A DNA stretch of 64,000 nucleotides from UBA8529 sp964390565 (GTDB lineage: Bacteria; Bacteroidota; Bacteroidia; Bacteroidales; Tenuifilaceae): positions 31,155 to 95,154 of the forward strand of contig CAYMII010000009.1 in NCBI GenBank assembly GCA_964390565.1, read 5' to 3'. The translations under genes and the position numbers were made by a program. Shown here piece by piece: positions 9,240-18,435 of the stretch (positions are counted from its first letter, which is position 1; each line of letters opens with the position of its first letter). The notes beneath the pieces were generated by a model. That model was not told the origin of the DNA, did not search any database, and was given only the letters and a program-made list of their open reading frames with translations.

Positions 9240-10577
9240 GTGACTTTTAACGACCTAAATTTAAACAAGCCATTACTCCAAGCCCTTGCTGACCTTGAGT
9301 TTGAATATCCAACACCAATTCAAGCAAAAGCATTCCCAATCATTATGTCGGGTCGTGATGCCGTTGGCGTTGCGCAAACGGGTACTGGTAAGACGCTTGC
9401 TTATCTGCTTCCAATTCTTCGCCAATTAACATTTTCGAAACAGCGCGAGGCTCGAATATTGATACTTGTACCCACAAGAGAACTTGTTATTCAGGTTGAA
9501 GGTGAAATAAAAAAGTTAACAAAATACAGCAGCATTAGGGTTGGTGGCATTTATGGCGGAACAAACATCAACACACAAAAGCAATTAATTTACGATGGGC
9601 TTGATGTGATTGTTGCCACACCAGGTCGTTTGCTCGATTTAATCCTAAGTGGAATATTGAAATTCAAATCCATTCAGAAATTGGTTATCGACGAGGTTGA
9701 TGAGATGCTAAACCTTGGATTTCGCACACAGATCATAAATCTACTTGAAAAAATTCCTACCAAGCGACAAAACTTGATGTTTTCGGCAACACTAACCCCT
9801 GAAGTTCAGGAGTTAATTCAGGAGTTCTTCAAAGATCCCATAATGATTGAGATTGCTGCGCATGGAACGCCAATTGAAAAGATAACCCAACAAGCATATT
9901 TCGTTCCCAACTTTGTTACAAAGGCCGATTTACTTGAACATCTCCTTAAAACGGATAGTGAGATGAACAAGGTTTTGGTTTTTGTTAGCACAAAGAGATT
10001 AGCAGATCGCTTGTTCGAACAGATGGTTACGAAATTCCCTAATCAAACTGGAGTAATCCACTCAAATAAATCGCAAAACTTTAGGCTAAATGCGCTAAAG
10101 CAATTTACCGAAGGTAAAATTCGCATACTCATTGCCACCGATATTATTGCTCGTGGACTTGATATCAGTGATGTTTCGCACGTTATAAACTTCGACATCC
10201 CCGAAGTTGCTGCCGATTATATCCACCGTATTGGTCGTACTGGACGTGCCGATAAGGATGGTATTGCCATCAGCTTTATCAATGATAAAGAGCGAGAATA
10301 CCAAATGGCTATTGAAGAGCTCATGAACAGGCAGATTTCAATAGTAGAGTTGCCAAATGAAGTAAAGATCTCTAATGTTTTCTCGGAAGAGGAACGCCCA
10401 ACAAGGCTTTTCGACATCGATTATCTAAAATCGGATAAGAAAAAAACCAAACAGGATTTGGCTTTTCATGAAAAAAAGAAAAAGAATACCAAAGTTAACT
10501 TAGGTGGACCCTCAAAACGAAACCCAAAGCATGGGCCAAAACATAAAAGTACAAGGCCACCTAAACCAAGACTATAA
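9240..10577 (+). CDS. DEAD-box-family ATP-dependent RNA helicase (motif II DEVD)
   Basis: 445 residues, GTG start. Two RecA-like domains carry the Q motif (PTPIQ), motif I (AQTGTGKT), Ia (PTRELV), Ib (TPGR), II (DEVD instead of DEAD), III (SAT), V (ATDIIARGLD) and VI (HRIGRTGR). A Lys/Arg/Pro-rich tail of ~60 residues probably binds RNA. RhlE/DeaD-like helicases unwind RNA in ribosome assembly or mRNA turnover. The Ala-to-Val change in motif II is conservative and probably leaves ATPase activity intact. A second helicase of the family is at 42457-43701. Confidence 0.93.
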   Translation: MTFNDLNLNKPLLQALADLEFEYPTPIQAKAFPIIMSGRDAVGVAQTGTGKTLAYLLPILRQLTFSKQREARILILVPTRELVIQVEGEIKKLTKYSSIRVGGIYGGTNINTQKQLIYDGLDVIVATPGRLLDLILSGILKFKSIQKLVIDEVDEMLNLGFRTQIINLLEKIPTKRQNLMFSATLTPEVQELIQEFFKDPIMIEIAAHGTPIEKITQQAYFVPNFVTKADLLEHLLKTDSEMNKVLVFVSTKRLADRLFEQMVTKFPNQTGVIHSNKSQNFRLNALKQFTEGKIRILIATDIIARGLDISDVSHVINFDIPEVAADYIHRIGRTGRADKDGIAISFINDKEREYQMAIEELMNRQISIVELPNEVKISNVFSEEERPTRLFDIDYLKSDKKKTKQDLAFHEKKKKNTKVNLGGPSKRNPKHGPKHKSTRPPKPRL

Positions 10578-10580
10578 AAT

Positions 10581-10620
10581 AAACAAGGGATGAATTTTAA
10601 AATTCACCCCTTGTTTTGTT
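10581..10620 (+). terminator. Intrinsic terminator after the helicase gene
   Basis: Arms AACAAGGGATGAATTTT and AAAATTCACCCCTTGTT pair with one mismatch, followed by TTGTTTT. It starts 3 bases after the stop and also faces the convergent gene ending at 10640. Confidence 0.8.
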
Positions 10621-10639
10621 TTAAGTCACAAACTTTACA

Positions 10640-11155
10640 TCAATACTTATTTTTATTAGGTCTAAAAACGGTTTCTCCTTTAGTATAAATGTTACCATTA
10701 AAATGTTCTAAAACTACTTTCGAATAATACTTACCATCTATCAAAATCTCTCTTGTTAAAGCTTTGATATATTTTCGCTCATCTTCCTTATAATTATAAT
10801 ATTTGATATATTTAACTTCATCATTAATTTTAACCATATAACAAACAAGGTAAGCATGGCCTAGCGAGCTTATTCGATATAATTTAGTTCTCTCTTTTCT
10901 CAAACCACTTTTGAAATATTTAATTTTTTGTTTGAAAAAACATTTCAGAGAATCATTTTTACCTTCTATCGAGAATTTCCGATTTGAAGCAAATTTTTCT
11001 AATCCCGACTTTTTTGATTCTTGGATAATTGAGGTATACTCCTTATCAACTTTTGTGATTAACGACTGAATAACGTCATCAGTTTCCTGTGCCATTAAGC
11101 TAACAGTGAGAAAAAACTGTAATAATAAAACAATAAAAACTCTTAAAATTATCAT
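10640..11155 (-). CDS. Hypothetical secreted protein
   Basis: 171 residues with a clear signal peptide (hydrophobic core, cleavage near SLMAQ) and a Lys/Tyr-rich mature part with no cysteines except those in KCFF and LVCYM. No family recognised. The ending KGETVFRPNKNKY is basic. A minus-strand TATCTTTG promoter-like motif lies at 11210-11217. It appears to be a stand-alone gene. Confidence 0.55.
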   Translation of the reverse strand: MIILRVFIVLLLQFFLTVSLMAQETDDVIQSLITKVDKEYTSIIQESKKSGLEKFASNRKFSIEGKNDSLKCFFKQKIKYFKSGLRKERTKLYRISSLGHAYLVCYMVKINDEVKYIKYYNYKEDERKYIKALTREILIDGKYYSKVVLEHFNGNIYTKGETVFRPNKNKY

Positions 11156-11234
11156 ACCAGAACTTTTAAATTAGATTGTAGTAATTTGTTATAAATAGAT
11201 TTCTAATATCAAAGATAATGATTTTTTCGAAACC

Positions 11235-11969
11235 TTAAATCCTACCTCCATTTAACCACTTCGACCAATCTGGTCGATTGTTTCGCGCAGCTAAAGCAGC
11301 AGCCTTTTCGTGCTCGTAAAGTAAATTGATTTGATTGATGATAAATTCGGTTCCCTGAATTTCAATTATACTATACTGAGTAAAAGGATTAAAACTCTCG
11401 GTTTTATGATAAATGGGGTGCTCATCATCATAGGCAGGCAGGCCAACACTACCAGGGTTTATAACAATATGCCTAGGCGTTTGCACTATTCGATGGGTAT
11501 GACTATGTCCACAAAAAACGAATCGTTGGGCTACATCTTTTAAATACCCGTCGATAACAGAATCATCATTAACGGTCTTAAAACCATCCTTTAAAGCCTC
11601 CAACATATAGGTTGTATCGTATGCAGGTGTACCATGGCAAATAAAAACATCTGGATTAACAGTTTTTGTTTTTGGCAAAGCACCTAGCCATGATAATATC
11701 TCATCATTGATATCACTAGCAACATATTTAAGCGTGTAATGCGCATCGGCCTTTGCATGGTTCTCCACAATATTTCTATCCTGATTTCCTGAGATTGAAA
11801 GGATATCATAGGATTTAAGCAATTTGTAGGTTTGCTTTGGCTTTAATGGCCCATAAAGGCTGTCGCCTAAGTTAAGGATGATGTCGGGTTTTCGGCGTTC
11901 AATATCTTTGAGGACTTTGGTTAAAGCCCAGTAGTTGCCGTGAATATCGGAGAGGACTGCGATTTTCAT
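11235..11969 (-). CDS. Calcineurin-like metallophosphoesterase (YfcE/MJ0936-like)
   Basis: 244 residues. Metal-binding motifs are in order: D-x-H in LSDIHGN near residue 8, GDxxY in NLGDSLYGP, GNQD, FICHGTP, and GHSHTHR with NPGSVG. This is the small phosphodiesterase group that includes YfcE and MJ0936. Likely a cytoplasmic phosphodiesterase on an unknown substrate. It is monocistronic and divergent from dnaE. Confidence 0.85.
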   Translation of the reverse strand: MKIAVLSDIHGNYWALTKVLKDIERRKPDIILNLGDSLYGPLKPKQTYKLLKSYDILSISGNQDRNIVENHAKADAHYTLKYVASDINDEILSWLGALPKTKTVNPDVFICHGTPAYDTTYMLEALKDGFKTVNDDSVIDGYLKDVAQRFVFCGHSHTHRIVQTPRHIVINPGSVGLPAYDDEHPIYHKTESFNPFTQYSIIEIQGTEFIINQINLLYEHEKAAALAARNNRPDWSKWLNGGRI

Positions 11970-12113
11970 TTTAAATGATTTTAAAGTGATCGCAATTTAC
12001 TACGATTCTAAATAACTATCAAAGAGTATGGCCTCGTAAACCAACATATAACTCGACGAAACCTGATTTATCCAATAGTTATCAACAAACGCTTTGAAAA
12101 GGCTTTTATCAGC

Positions 12114-12121
12114 TACCTTTG
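12114..12121 (+). promoter_or_regulatory. Candidate -7 element (TACCTTTG) upstream of dnaE
   Basis: Matches the Bacteroidota TAnnTTTG element 54 bases before the dnaE ATG. A TTG at 12094-12096 is only 17 bases upstream, shorter than the usual 19-21, so the -33 part is weak. Confidence 0.4.
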
Positions 12122-12175
12122 AAAGTGGTTATCCATCTGCACTTTAATCAACATAAATAGTTATATATCAAAATC

Positions 12176-15100
12176 ATGGGCGGCTTCGTTCATCTACACG
12201 TTCATACCCAATACTCCATCCTTGATGGGGCGTCAAACATTAAGATACTCGTTGATAGGGCCAAAGCCCTTAACATGAAAGCCATTGCCATTACCGACCA
12301 CGGTAATATGTTTGGTGTTAAGGAGTTCATCAATACCGTTTCCAAAAAGAACGAGCCCGTTAATGCCGAGATAAAGCGTATTAAGTGCGAACTTGATGCA
12401 GTAGATCAGGCAACAAATCCTGAAAAACACGAAGAGCTAAGCAAGCAACTTCAGGACGAAAAAGACAAGCTCTTTAAGCCCATTGTTGGTTGCGAAGCAT
12501 ATATTGCCAAGAATAGCCGTTTCGACCGTAGTGATAAAGATGATCGAGGAGGTTACCATCTAATTCTTCTTGCAAAAAATCTCGAGGGGTACCACAATCT
12601 TGTTAAACTAGTTTCATATAGCTGGACTGAGGGTTTCTACTACAAACCCCGCATGGATAAAGAGTTACTTCGTAAGTATAGCAAAGGAATTATTGCGAGT
12701 AGCGCATGTTTGGGTGGTGAGATTCCTCAGGCTATCATGTCTGGCAACTTAGAACAGGCAGAGCAACTGGTTTATGAGTTTAAAGAGATTTTTGGTGAGG
12801 ATTTTTATCTTGAGCTAACCCTTCACTCATCGGGCGATTACAGGATAGATCAAGAAGTTTTCGAGAACCAGCAGAGGGTAAACGCTGCCTTAATAGAACT
12901 ATCGAAAAAAACTGGAGTTAAGTGCATTGCCACAAACGATGCGCATTTTATAAATGCCGAAGATGCTCAAGCCCACGATAGGCTTATCTGCCTTAGTACA
13001 GGCAAAGACCTCGATGATCCCGATCGTTTGAGGTATACCATGCAGGAGTACATCAAGAGCGAAGAGGAGATGCTTGAGAACTTTGCGCATTACCCCGAGG
13101 CGGTTCACAATACAGCAGAGATTGCACAGAAAGTTGAAATATACAGCCTAAGCAATGCTCCAATTATGCCTTACTTCCCTCTCCCCGATGGCTTTACCAA
13201 TGACAATGATTACCTGAGGTATCTAACCTACGAGGGAGCGAAAAAACGTTGGGGTGAGAATATTTCAGAGGTTGCCAAGGAACGTCTTGATTTTGAACTT
13301 GAGGTAGTAGCCCGTATGGGTTATCCTGGTTACTTCCTAATCGTTTGGGATTTTATAAAAGCTGCGCGCGAAATGGGCGTTTCGGTTGGGCCAGGACGTG
13401 GATCGGCTGCAGGTTCAGCGGTAGCCTACTGTTTAAAGATTACAGATATCGACCCGATTAAATACGACCTTCTGTTTGAGCGTTTCCTTAACCCCGAGCG
13501 TATTTCGATGCCCGATATCGATATCGACTTTGATGAGGATGGTCGCGAATTGGTATTAAAATATGTCGTTGAAAAGTATGGGCGTAAGCGCGTAGCGCAA
13601 ATCATCACTTTTGGAACAATGGCTGCTAAAATGGCCATCCGCGATGTGGCTCGCGTTCAGAAGCTACCTCTCTTCGACTCCGACAAACTTGCAAAACTTG
13701 TCCCTGAACGACCCGGAACAACACTTGCCTCAGCATATAAAGAGGTTCCAGAACTAGCTCAAGCACGCAACTCGGAAAATGCGTTAATCCGCGATACGCT
13801 GAAATATGCTGAAGTACTTGAAGGTAACGTACGCCAAACAGGCGTTCACGCTTGTGGAGTAATCATTGGTCGCGATGATTTGGAAGAATACGTTCCGCTT
13901 AGTACAGCCAAAGATGCCGACCTGTTTGTAACTCAATATGAAGGCTCGCAGGTTGAAGATATTGGTCTGCTAAAAATGGACTTTCTAGGGCTTAAAACCC
14001 TATCGATAATAAAGGATGCTTTACAATTTATCAAGGAATCGAAAGGAATTGAGGTTGACATTGATGCAATTCCACTTGATGATAAGAAAACTTTCAATCT
14101 TTACTCCAAAGGCGAGACAACTGCACTATTCCAGTTTGAGTCGCCCGGCATGAAGAAGCACCTTCGTGCCCTACAACCTAACCGTTTCGAGGACTTAATC
14201 GCCATGAACGCTCTTTACCGTCCGGGCCCTATGGAGTACATCCCTAGCTTCATCAACCGTAAGCATGGTAAGGAGAAGATAGAGTACGATATCGCTGATA
14301 TGGAAGAATATCTAGCAGATACATACGGAATCACGGTTTATCAGGAGCAGGTTATGCTTTTATCTCAAAAATTGGCAAGTTTTACCAAAGGTCAAGCCGA
14401 TGGGTTGCGTAAAGCAATGGGAAAGAAGCAGATTGAGGTGATGAACAAGTTGAAAGCGCAGTTCACCCAAGGTTGCTTAAATAATGGGCATAAGCAAGAG
14501 GCAATTGATAAAATTTGGAACGACTGGGAAGCATTTGCACAATACGCTTTCAACAAATCGCACTCTACTTGTTACGCCTATATTTCATATCAAACCGCAT
14601 ACTTAAAAGCCAACTTCCCCAGTGAATTCATGGCTGCGGTACTAAGTCGTAACATCTCTGACATCAAGAAGATAACCATCTTTATGGATGAGTGTAAGCG
14701 AATGGGAATGCAGGTTTTAGGCCCAGATGTAAACGAGAGCGCTTACAAATTCACCGTTAACTCCAATGGCGATATCCGATTTGGTCTTGGTGCTATCAAG
14801 GGTGTGGGTGAAAATGCTGTTGCAAATATTATCGAGGTTAGAAAAGAGAAAGGCAAATTCAAAGACATATTTGACTTTACGGAAAAAGTCAATCTTCAAA
14901 CTGTAAATAAGAAAAACTTCGAGGCTCTTGCTGTTGCTGGTGCATTCGATGGATTAGGAACAATTAAGCGAAGCGAATATTTTGCTCAAGATGCAAAAGG
15001 TTCAACCTTTATTGAGTCGCTAACACGTTATGGCTCAAAGGTTCAAACTGAAAAAAACAACAATCAGCAATCGCTATTTGGTGCAACTACTGCTGGATTC

Positions 15101-15787
15101 GATTTGCAGAAACCTGAAATACCAAAAATCGAAGATTGGTCGAAACTTGAGAAGCTAAATCGCGAAAAGGAAGTTATTGGCATCTATCTTTCTGCTCATC
15201 CCCTAGATGATTACAAACTCGAAATCGACAACTTTTGCAATACTGCCCTTGCCGATATGCACGATTTATTATCGCTAAACGGTAAGGATGTAACAATTGG
15301 AGGAATGGTTACCTCGGCAAAAGTTGCTATGACCAAAACGGGTAAGCAATTTGGCAAAATTACCCTAGAGGACTATTCCGATTCATGGGAGATGGCTCTC
15401 TTCGGAAAGGATTTTGAAAACTTCAGAAAGTATTGCTACGATGGCTACTCACTTCTAATCAAGGGGAGAGTTCAGCCTAAATCTTACAATCCAGCCGAAC
15501 TTGAATTCAAAATCAAAAGCATGCACATGCTTTCGGATGTTAAGGAGGAGATGATAAAGATGGTTAACATCAACATGCCTATCCATGAAGTTAACGATGC
15601 TCTTGTTGATGAATTAAAGAAACAAGCCGAAATGAATAAGGGAAAAATTCTACTCCGATTTAAAGTTTTTGATCCCGAGAGCAAGATATCTATCGATCTA
15701 TTTTCTAGAACATTAAAGGTTAACCTTACTCCTAAATTCTTAAACTATTTAAGGAGTAATGAGTTTGATTTTAAGGTTAAAGATTAA
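12176..15787 (+). CDS. dnaE: DNA polymerase III subunit alpha
   Basis: 1203 residues, replicative polymerase of the DnaE1 type. The N-terminal PHP domain begins FVHLHVHTQYSILDGAS and includes AITDHGNMFG. The polymerase core has the GPGRGSAAGS motif and the catalytic aspartates in PDIDIDFDEDGRE. Palm/fingers motifs include NALYRPGPMEYIP and YAFNKSHSTCYA. A helix-hairpin-helix and an OB fold (VTIGGMVTSAKVAMTKTGK) follow. Length and order are normal. It is followed after about 75 bases by trxA, a common Bacteroidota pairing. Confidence 0.97.
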   Translation: MGGFVHLHVHTQYSILDGASNIKILVDRAKALNMKAIAITDHGNMFGVKEFINTVSKKNEPVNAEIKRIKCELDAVDQATNPEKHEELSKQLQDEKDKLFKPIVGCEAYIAKNSRFDRSDKDDRGGYHLILLAKNLEGYHNLVKLVSYSWTEGFYYKPRMDKELLRKYSKGIIASSACLGGEIPQAIMSGNLEQAEQLVYEFKEIFGEDFYLELTLHSSGDYRIDQEVFENQQRVNAALIELSKKTGVKCIATNDAHFINAEDAQAHDRLICLSTGKDLDDPDRLRYTMQEYIKSEEEMLENFAHYPEAVHNTAEIAQKVEIYSLSNAPIMPYFPLPDGFTNDNDYLRYLTYEGAKKRWGENISEVAKERLDFELEVVARMGYPGYFLIVWDFIKAAREMGVSVGPGRGSAAGSAVAYCLKITDIDPIKYDLLFERFLNPERISMPDIDIDFDEDGRELVLKYVVEKYGRKRVAQIITFGTMAAKMAIRDVARVQKLPLFDSDKLAKLVPERPGTTLASAYKEVPELAQARNSENALIRDTLKYAEVLEGNVRQTGVHACGVIIGRDDLEEYVPLSTAKDADLFVTQYEGSQVEDIGLLKMDFLGLKTLSIIKDALQFIKESKGIEVDIDAIPLDDKKTFNLYSKGETTALFQFESPGMKKHLRALQPNRFEDLIAMNALYRPGPMEYIPSFINRKHGKEKIEYDIADMEEYLADTYGITVYQEQVMLLSQKLASFTKGQADGLRKAMGKKQIEVMNKLKAQFTQGCLNNGHKQEAIDKIWNDWEAFAQYAFNKSHSTCYAYISYQTAYLKANFPSEFMAAVLSRNISDIKKITIFMDECKRMGMQVLGPDVNESAYKFTVNSNGDIRFGLGAIKGVGENAVANIIEVRKEKGKFKDIFDFTEKVNLQTVNKKNFEALAVAGAFDGLGTIKRSEYFAQDAKGSTFIESLTRYGSKVQTEKNNNQQSLFGATTAGFDLQKPEIPKIEDWSKLEKLNREKEVIGIYLSAHPLDDYKLEIDNFCNTALADMHDLLSLNGKDVTIGGMVTSAKVAMTKTGKQFGKITLEDYSDSWEMALFGKDFENFRKYCYDGYSLLIKGRVQPKSYNPAELEFKIKSMHMLSDVKEEMIKMVNINMPIHEVNDALVDELKKQAEMNKGKILLRFKVFDPESKISIDLFSRTLKVNLTPKFLNYLRSNEFDFKVKD

Positions 15788-15862
15788 ATGTTTGAAACAA
15801 TTTGATGTTTTGAATGTTATTTTTTAATAATTTTATTGTGTTAAAACTTAAAAGTATAAGCC

Positions 15863-16180
15863 ATGGCATTAGCAGTAAACGATTCTAATTTTGAGGAAGT
15901 TGTATTGAAATCCGACAAACCCGCAATGGTTGATTTTTGGGCTGAATGGTGTGGACCATGCCGCATGGTAGCTCCATACGTTGAGCAAATGGCCGACGAG
16001 TACAAAGATAAAGCTCTTGTGGTTAAGGTTGATGTAGACAACTGCCCTGGTATCGCCAGTAAATTTGGGATTAGAAATATCCCCACTATCCTTTTCATCA
16101 AAGGTGGTCAGGTTGTTGACAAGCAAGTTGGTGCAGTTCCAAAAAGCAGTTTAGTTGCTAAACTAGAGGCATTACTATAA
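15863..16180 (+). CDS. trxA: Thioredoxin
   Basis: 105 residues, the standard length. The redox centre WCGPC is near residue 30, preceded by MVDFWAEW. The cis-Pro loop is NIPTILFIKGG. It reduces protein disulfides in the cytoplasm. It has no signal peptide. A hairpin terminator follows the stop. Confidence 0.96.
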   Translation: MALAVNDSNFEEVVLKSDKPAMVDFWAEWCGPCRMVAPYVEQMADEYKDKALVVKVDVDNCPGIASKFGIRNIPTILFIKGGQVVDKQVGAVPKSSLVAKLEALL

Positions 16181-16201
16181 TCATTGCTTTCGTAAAGCCA
16201 T

Positions 16202-16231
16202 AGCCGGAGGTATCCCCTTCGGCTTAATTTT
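16202..16231 (+). terminator. Terminator of trxA
   Basis: Nine-base stem AGCCGGAGG / CCTTCGGCT (one G-T pair), 5-base loop, followed by TAATTTTTATTT. Confidence 0.7.
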
Positions 16232-16305
16232 TATTTATAATTCACGAGATTAAATGTTGTTACTATTTGAACAACAAACAATTTCACACTAACAACGATT
16301 TTAAA

Positions 16306-16881
16306 ATGCGTATTTGCGTTTACTGTGCTTCGAGTTCGAAAGTTGATAAAAAGTATTTTGATGCCACCATTAAGTTGGCTGAGGAGATGGTGAAGCGAAA
16401 CTTCACTTTAGTATACGGTGGCGGTTCAATGGGGCTAATGGGATGCATGGCAGATACAATCCTAAAAAACGAAGGCAAAGCCATTGGAATCCTACCTCGA
16501 TTTATGCAAAAAGTGGAATGGGGCCATAAAGGATTAACTCAACTCACACTTGTTAAGGATATGCACGAACGCAAAAAACTTCTCATTAAAGATGTTGATG
16601 CCGTAGTTGCCCTACCTGGTGGATGTGGAACTTTAGAGGAGCTAATGGAAGTTATAACGCTAAAGCGTTTGGGCAAATTCACAAAACCAATAATTATACT
16701 AAATACAGATGGTTTCTACGATCATCTTAGACTCTTGCTCGACAAGATGATTCAAGAGCGTTTCATGCGTACTGAGCATGGCGAGATATGGCAATTTGTA
16801 AATCAACCCGAAGAGATTATACCTGCAATCGAAAATGCCCCTGATTGGGATACCTCAGCAATAAAATTCGCTGCGGTTTAG
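16306..16881 (+). CDS. LOG-family nucleoside 5'-monophosphate phosphoribohydrolase
   Basis: Starts at ATG 16306 (MRICVYCASS, the family N-terminus); a TTG 13 codons upstream is in frame but unlikely. Motifs GGGSMGLMG and PGGCGTLEE (PGGxGTxxE) mark the LOG/Rossmann lysine-decarboxylase-like fold. LOG enzymes release the base from N6-modified AMP and other nucleotide monophosphates. They are often misnamed lysine decarboxylases. The gene is probably monocistronic, with a terminator on both sides. Confidence 0.9.
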   Translation: MRICVYCASSSKVDKKYFDATIKLAEEMVKRNFTLVYGGGSMGLMGCMADTILKNEGKAIGILPRFMQKVEWGHKGLTQLTLVKDMHERKKLLIKDVDAVVALPGGCGTLEELMEVITLKRLGKFTKPIIILNTDGFYDHLRLLLDKMIQERFMRTEHGEIWQFVNQPEEIIPAIENAPDWDTSAIKFAAV

Positions 16882-16908
16882 AACGATACTATATTTTCAG
16901 ATAATCAG

Positions 16909-16944
16909 AGAGTGAGTTGGATAAAAGATCCACTCACTCTTTTC
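16909..16944 (+). terminator. Terminator of the LOG gene
   Basis: AGAGTGAGTTGGAT and ATCCACTCACTCT pair with one bulge over AAAAG, followed by TTTT. Confidence 0.75.
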
Positions 16945-17127
16945 TGTTTCACTAAATTCATTATCAAATCAATACATAATTCATATCCCATATTATCTAA
17001 TCAAATTTTGGAAAGATATTTCATCAATAAAATAATAAAGAGCTAAATTTTTTCAGTCTTTCACATAATAAAGGCACGAATTAAATCATTTTACTATTTT
17101 TGTTCAACCTTAAAAATTACTATACAA

Positions 17128-18435
17128 TTGGAATCTGTAAAATTAATTAGCCCGTCGCGAGCCATAGCCATTGTGGTATCGAATATGATTGGCACGGGCG
17201 TTTATACTAGTCTCTGCTATCAAGCTTTTGATATAAAATCGACCTTTGCCCTGCTATTTATTTGGATTACAGGCGGAATCGTTGCTCTATGTGGAGCACT
17301 GACCTATGGTGAACTTGCGGCTCGTATCCCACGTTCTGGCGGCGAGTACACTTTTCTATCGGAGCTATTCCACCCCTCTTTTGGCTTTTTATCGGGTTTT
17401 ATTTCGATAACCATTGGTTTTGCAGCACCAATGGCATTACTATCGATGTATTTGGGAAAGTATGCAGGTAACTTTGTTCCAATCTCACCAGAACTCATTT
17501 CCGTTGGTTTAATTTCCATATTACTGCTAATTAATCTGTCGAGTTTTAGACTAGGGACAAACTTTAACTTCGCAACAACTATTATCAACATCTTACTGAT
17601 ATTGGCTTTTGTAGTTTTCGGACTACTTAACGGCCCCCACAACGGTTTTAGTTTTGCAATAAATAGTGCTTCAATAAAAGAGGTGATAAGTCCTGCATTT
17701 GCAGTGTCGCTGGTTTACGTTTCGTTCGCCTATTCAGGATGGAATTCGGCGGCATATATCACACATCAAATTAAAGACCCGGTAAAGAATCTTCCAAAAA
17801 TTCTGATTATTGGTACCCTTATCGTTATTACACTCTACACATTACTAAACTTCATATTTATATATTCAACCCCGCTAAGCGACATCGTTAGCAAAGGCGA
17901 AGACTTTGCGTTTATATGTTCGCAGAACATCTTTGGTAGCACAGGTAGCATATTCGTTGCACTTCTTATTTCAATTGGACTAATTGCATCAGTGAATTCT
18001 CTTCTAATCATTGGTCCAAGGGTAACACAGGCAATAACTCTTGATTATCCATCCGTTAAAAAATTAGGCGTAGAGAACAAGCACGGCGTGCCTTACATTG
18101 CGACTATCCTGCTCGCACTAATTTCGTTAATTCTCTTTTGGACGCAAACTTTTAAGGACATTGTTACAATGATCGGCTTCACCCTTGGAATTTTCACCAT
18201 TTCATCGGTTATAGGAATTTTTATCCTTAGGCATAGGCTTAAAAAGAATGGCGCTAAAATTTACCACACTTTCGGCTATCCATTAATCCCAATACTCTTT
18301 ATTGTTATTGAGGGTTGTATGATGGTTTTTGTACTTATTAAAGAAACCAAGCCATCGTTAACTGGAATTGCAATCACCCTATCTGGATTTATCTTTTATT
18401 TCATACTTATTAAATCAAAGAAACATGCCAACTAA
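17128..18435 (+). CDS. APC-superfamily amino acid permease
   Basis: 435 residues with about twelve hydrophobic helices. The first carries the signature SNMIGTGVYTS (family pattern G-x-G-I/V-F/Y), then ALCGALTYGELAARIPRSGGEYTFL in helices 2-3, both typical of amino acid/polyamine/organocation transporters. Start is TTG at 17128 (ESVKLISPSRAIAIV); no better upstream codon was seen. A TATTTTTG at 17095-17102 is close upstream. It overlaps the next gene by 11 bases, so it is co-transcribed with the lipoprotein and serine hydrolase that follow. Substrate unknown. Confidence 0.88.
   Translation: MESVKLISPSRAIAIVVSNMIGTGVYTSLCYQAFDIKSTFALLFIWITGGIVALCGALTYGELAARIPRSGGEYTFLSELFHPSFGFLSGFISITIGFAAPMALLSMYLGKYAGNFVPISPELISVGLISILLLINLSSFRLGTNFNFATTIINILLILAFVVFGLLNGPHNGFSFAINSASIKEVISPAFAVSLVYVSFAYSGWNSAAYITHQIKDPVKNLPKILIIGTLIVITLYTLLNFIFIYSTPLSDIVSKGEDFAFICSQNIFGSTGSIFVALLISIGLIASVNSLLIIGPRVTQAITLDYPSVKKLGVENKHGVPYIATILLALISLILFWTQTFKDIVTMIGFTLGIFTISSVIGIFILRHRLKKNGAKIYHTFGYPLIPILFIVIEGCMMVFVLIKETKPSLTGIAITLSGFIFYFILIKSKKHAN

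Noticed and set aside
16306..16881. Lysine decarboxylase
   Set aside because: PGGxGTxxE and the short length are those of LOG phosphoribohydrolases; the old name is a known misannotation.
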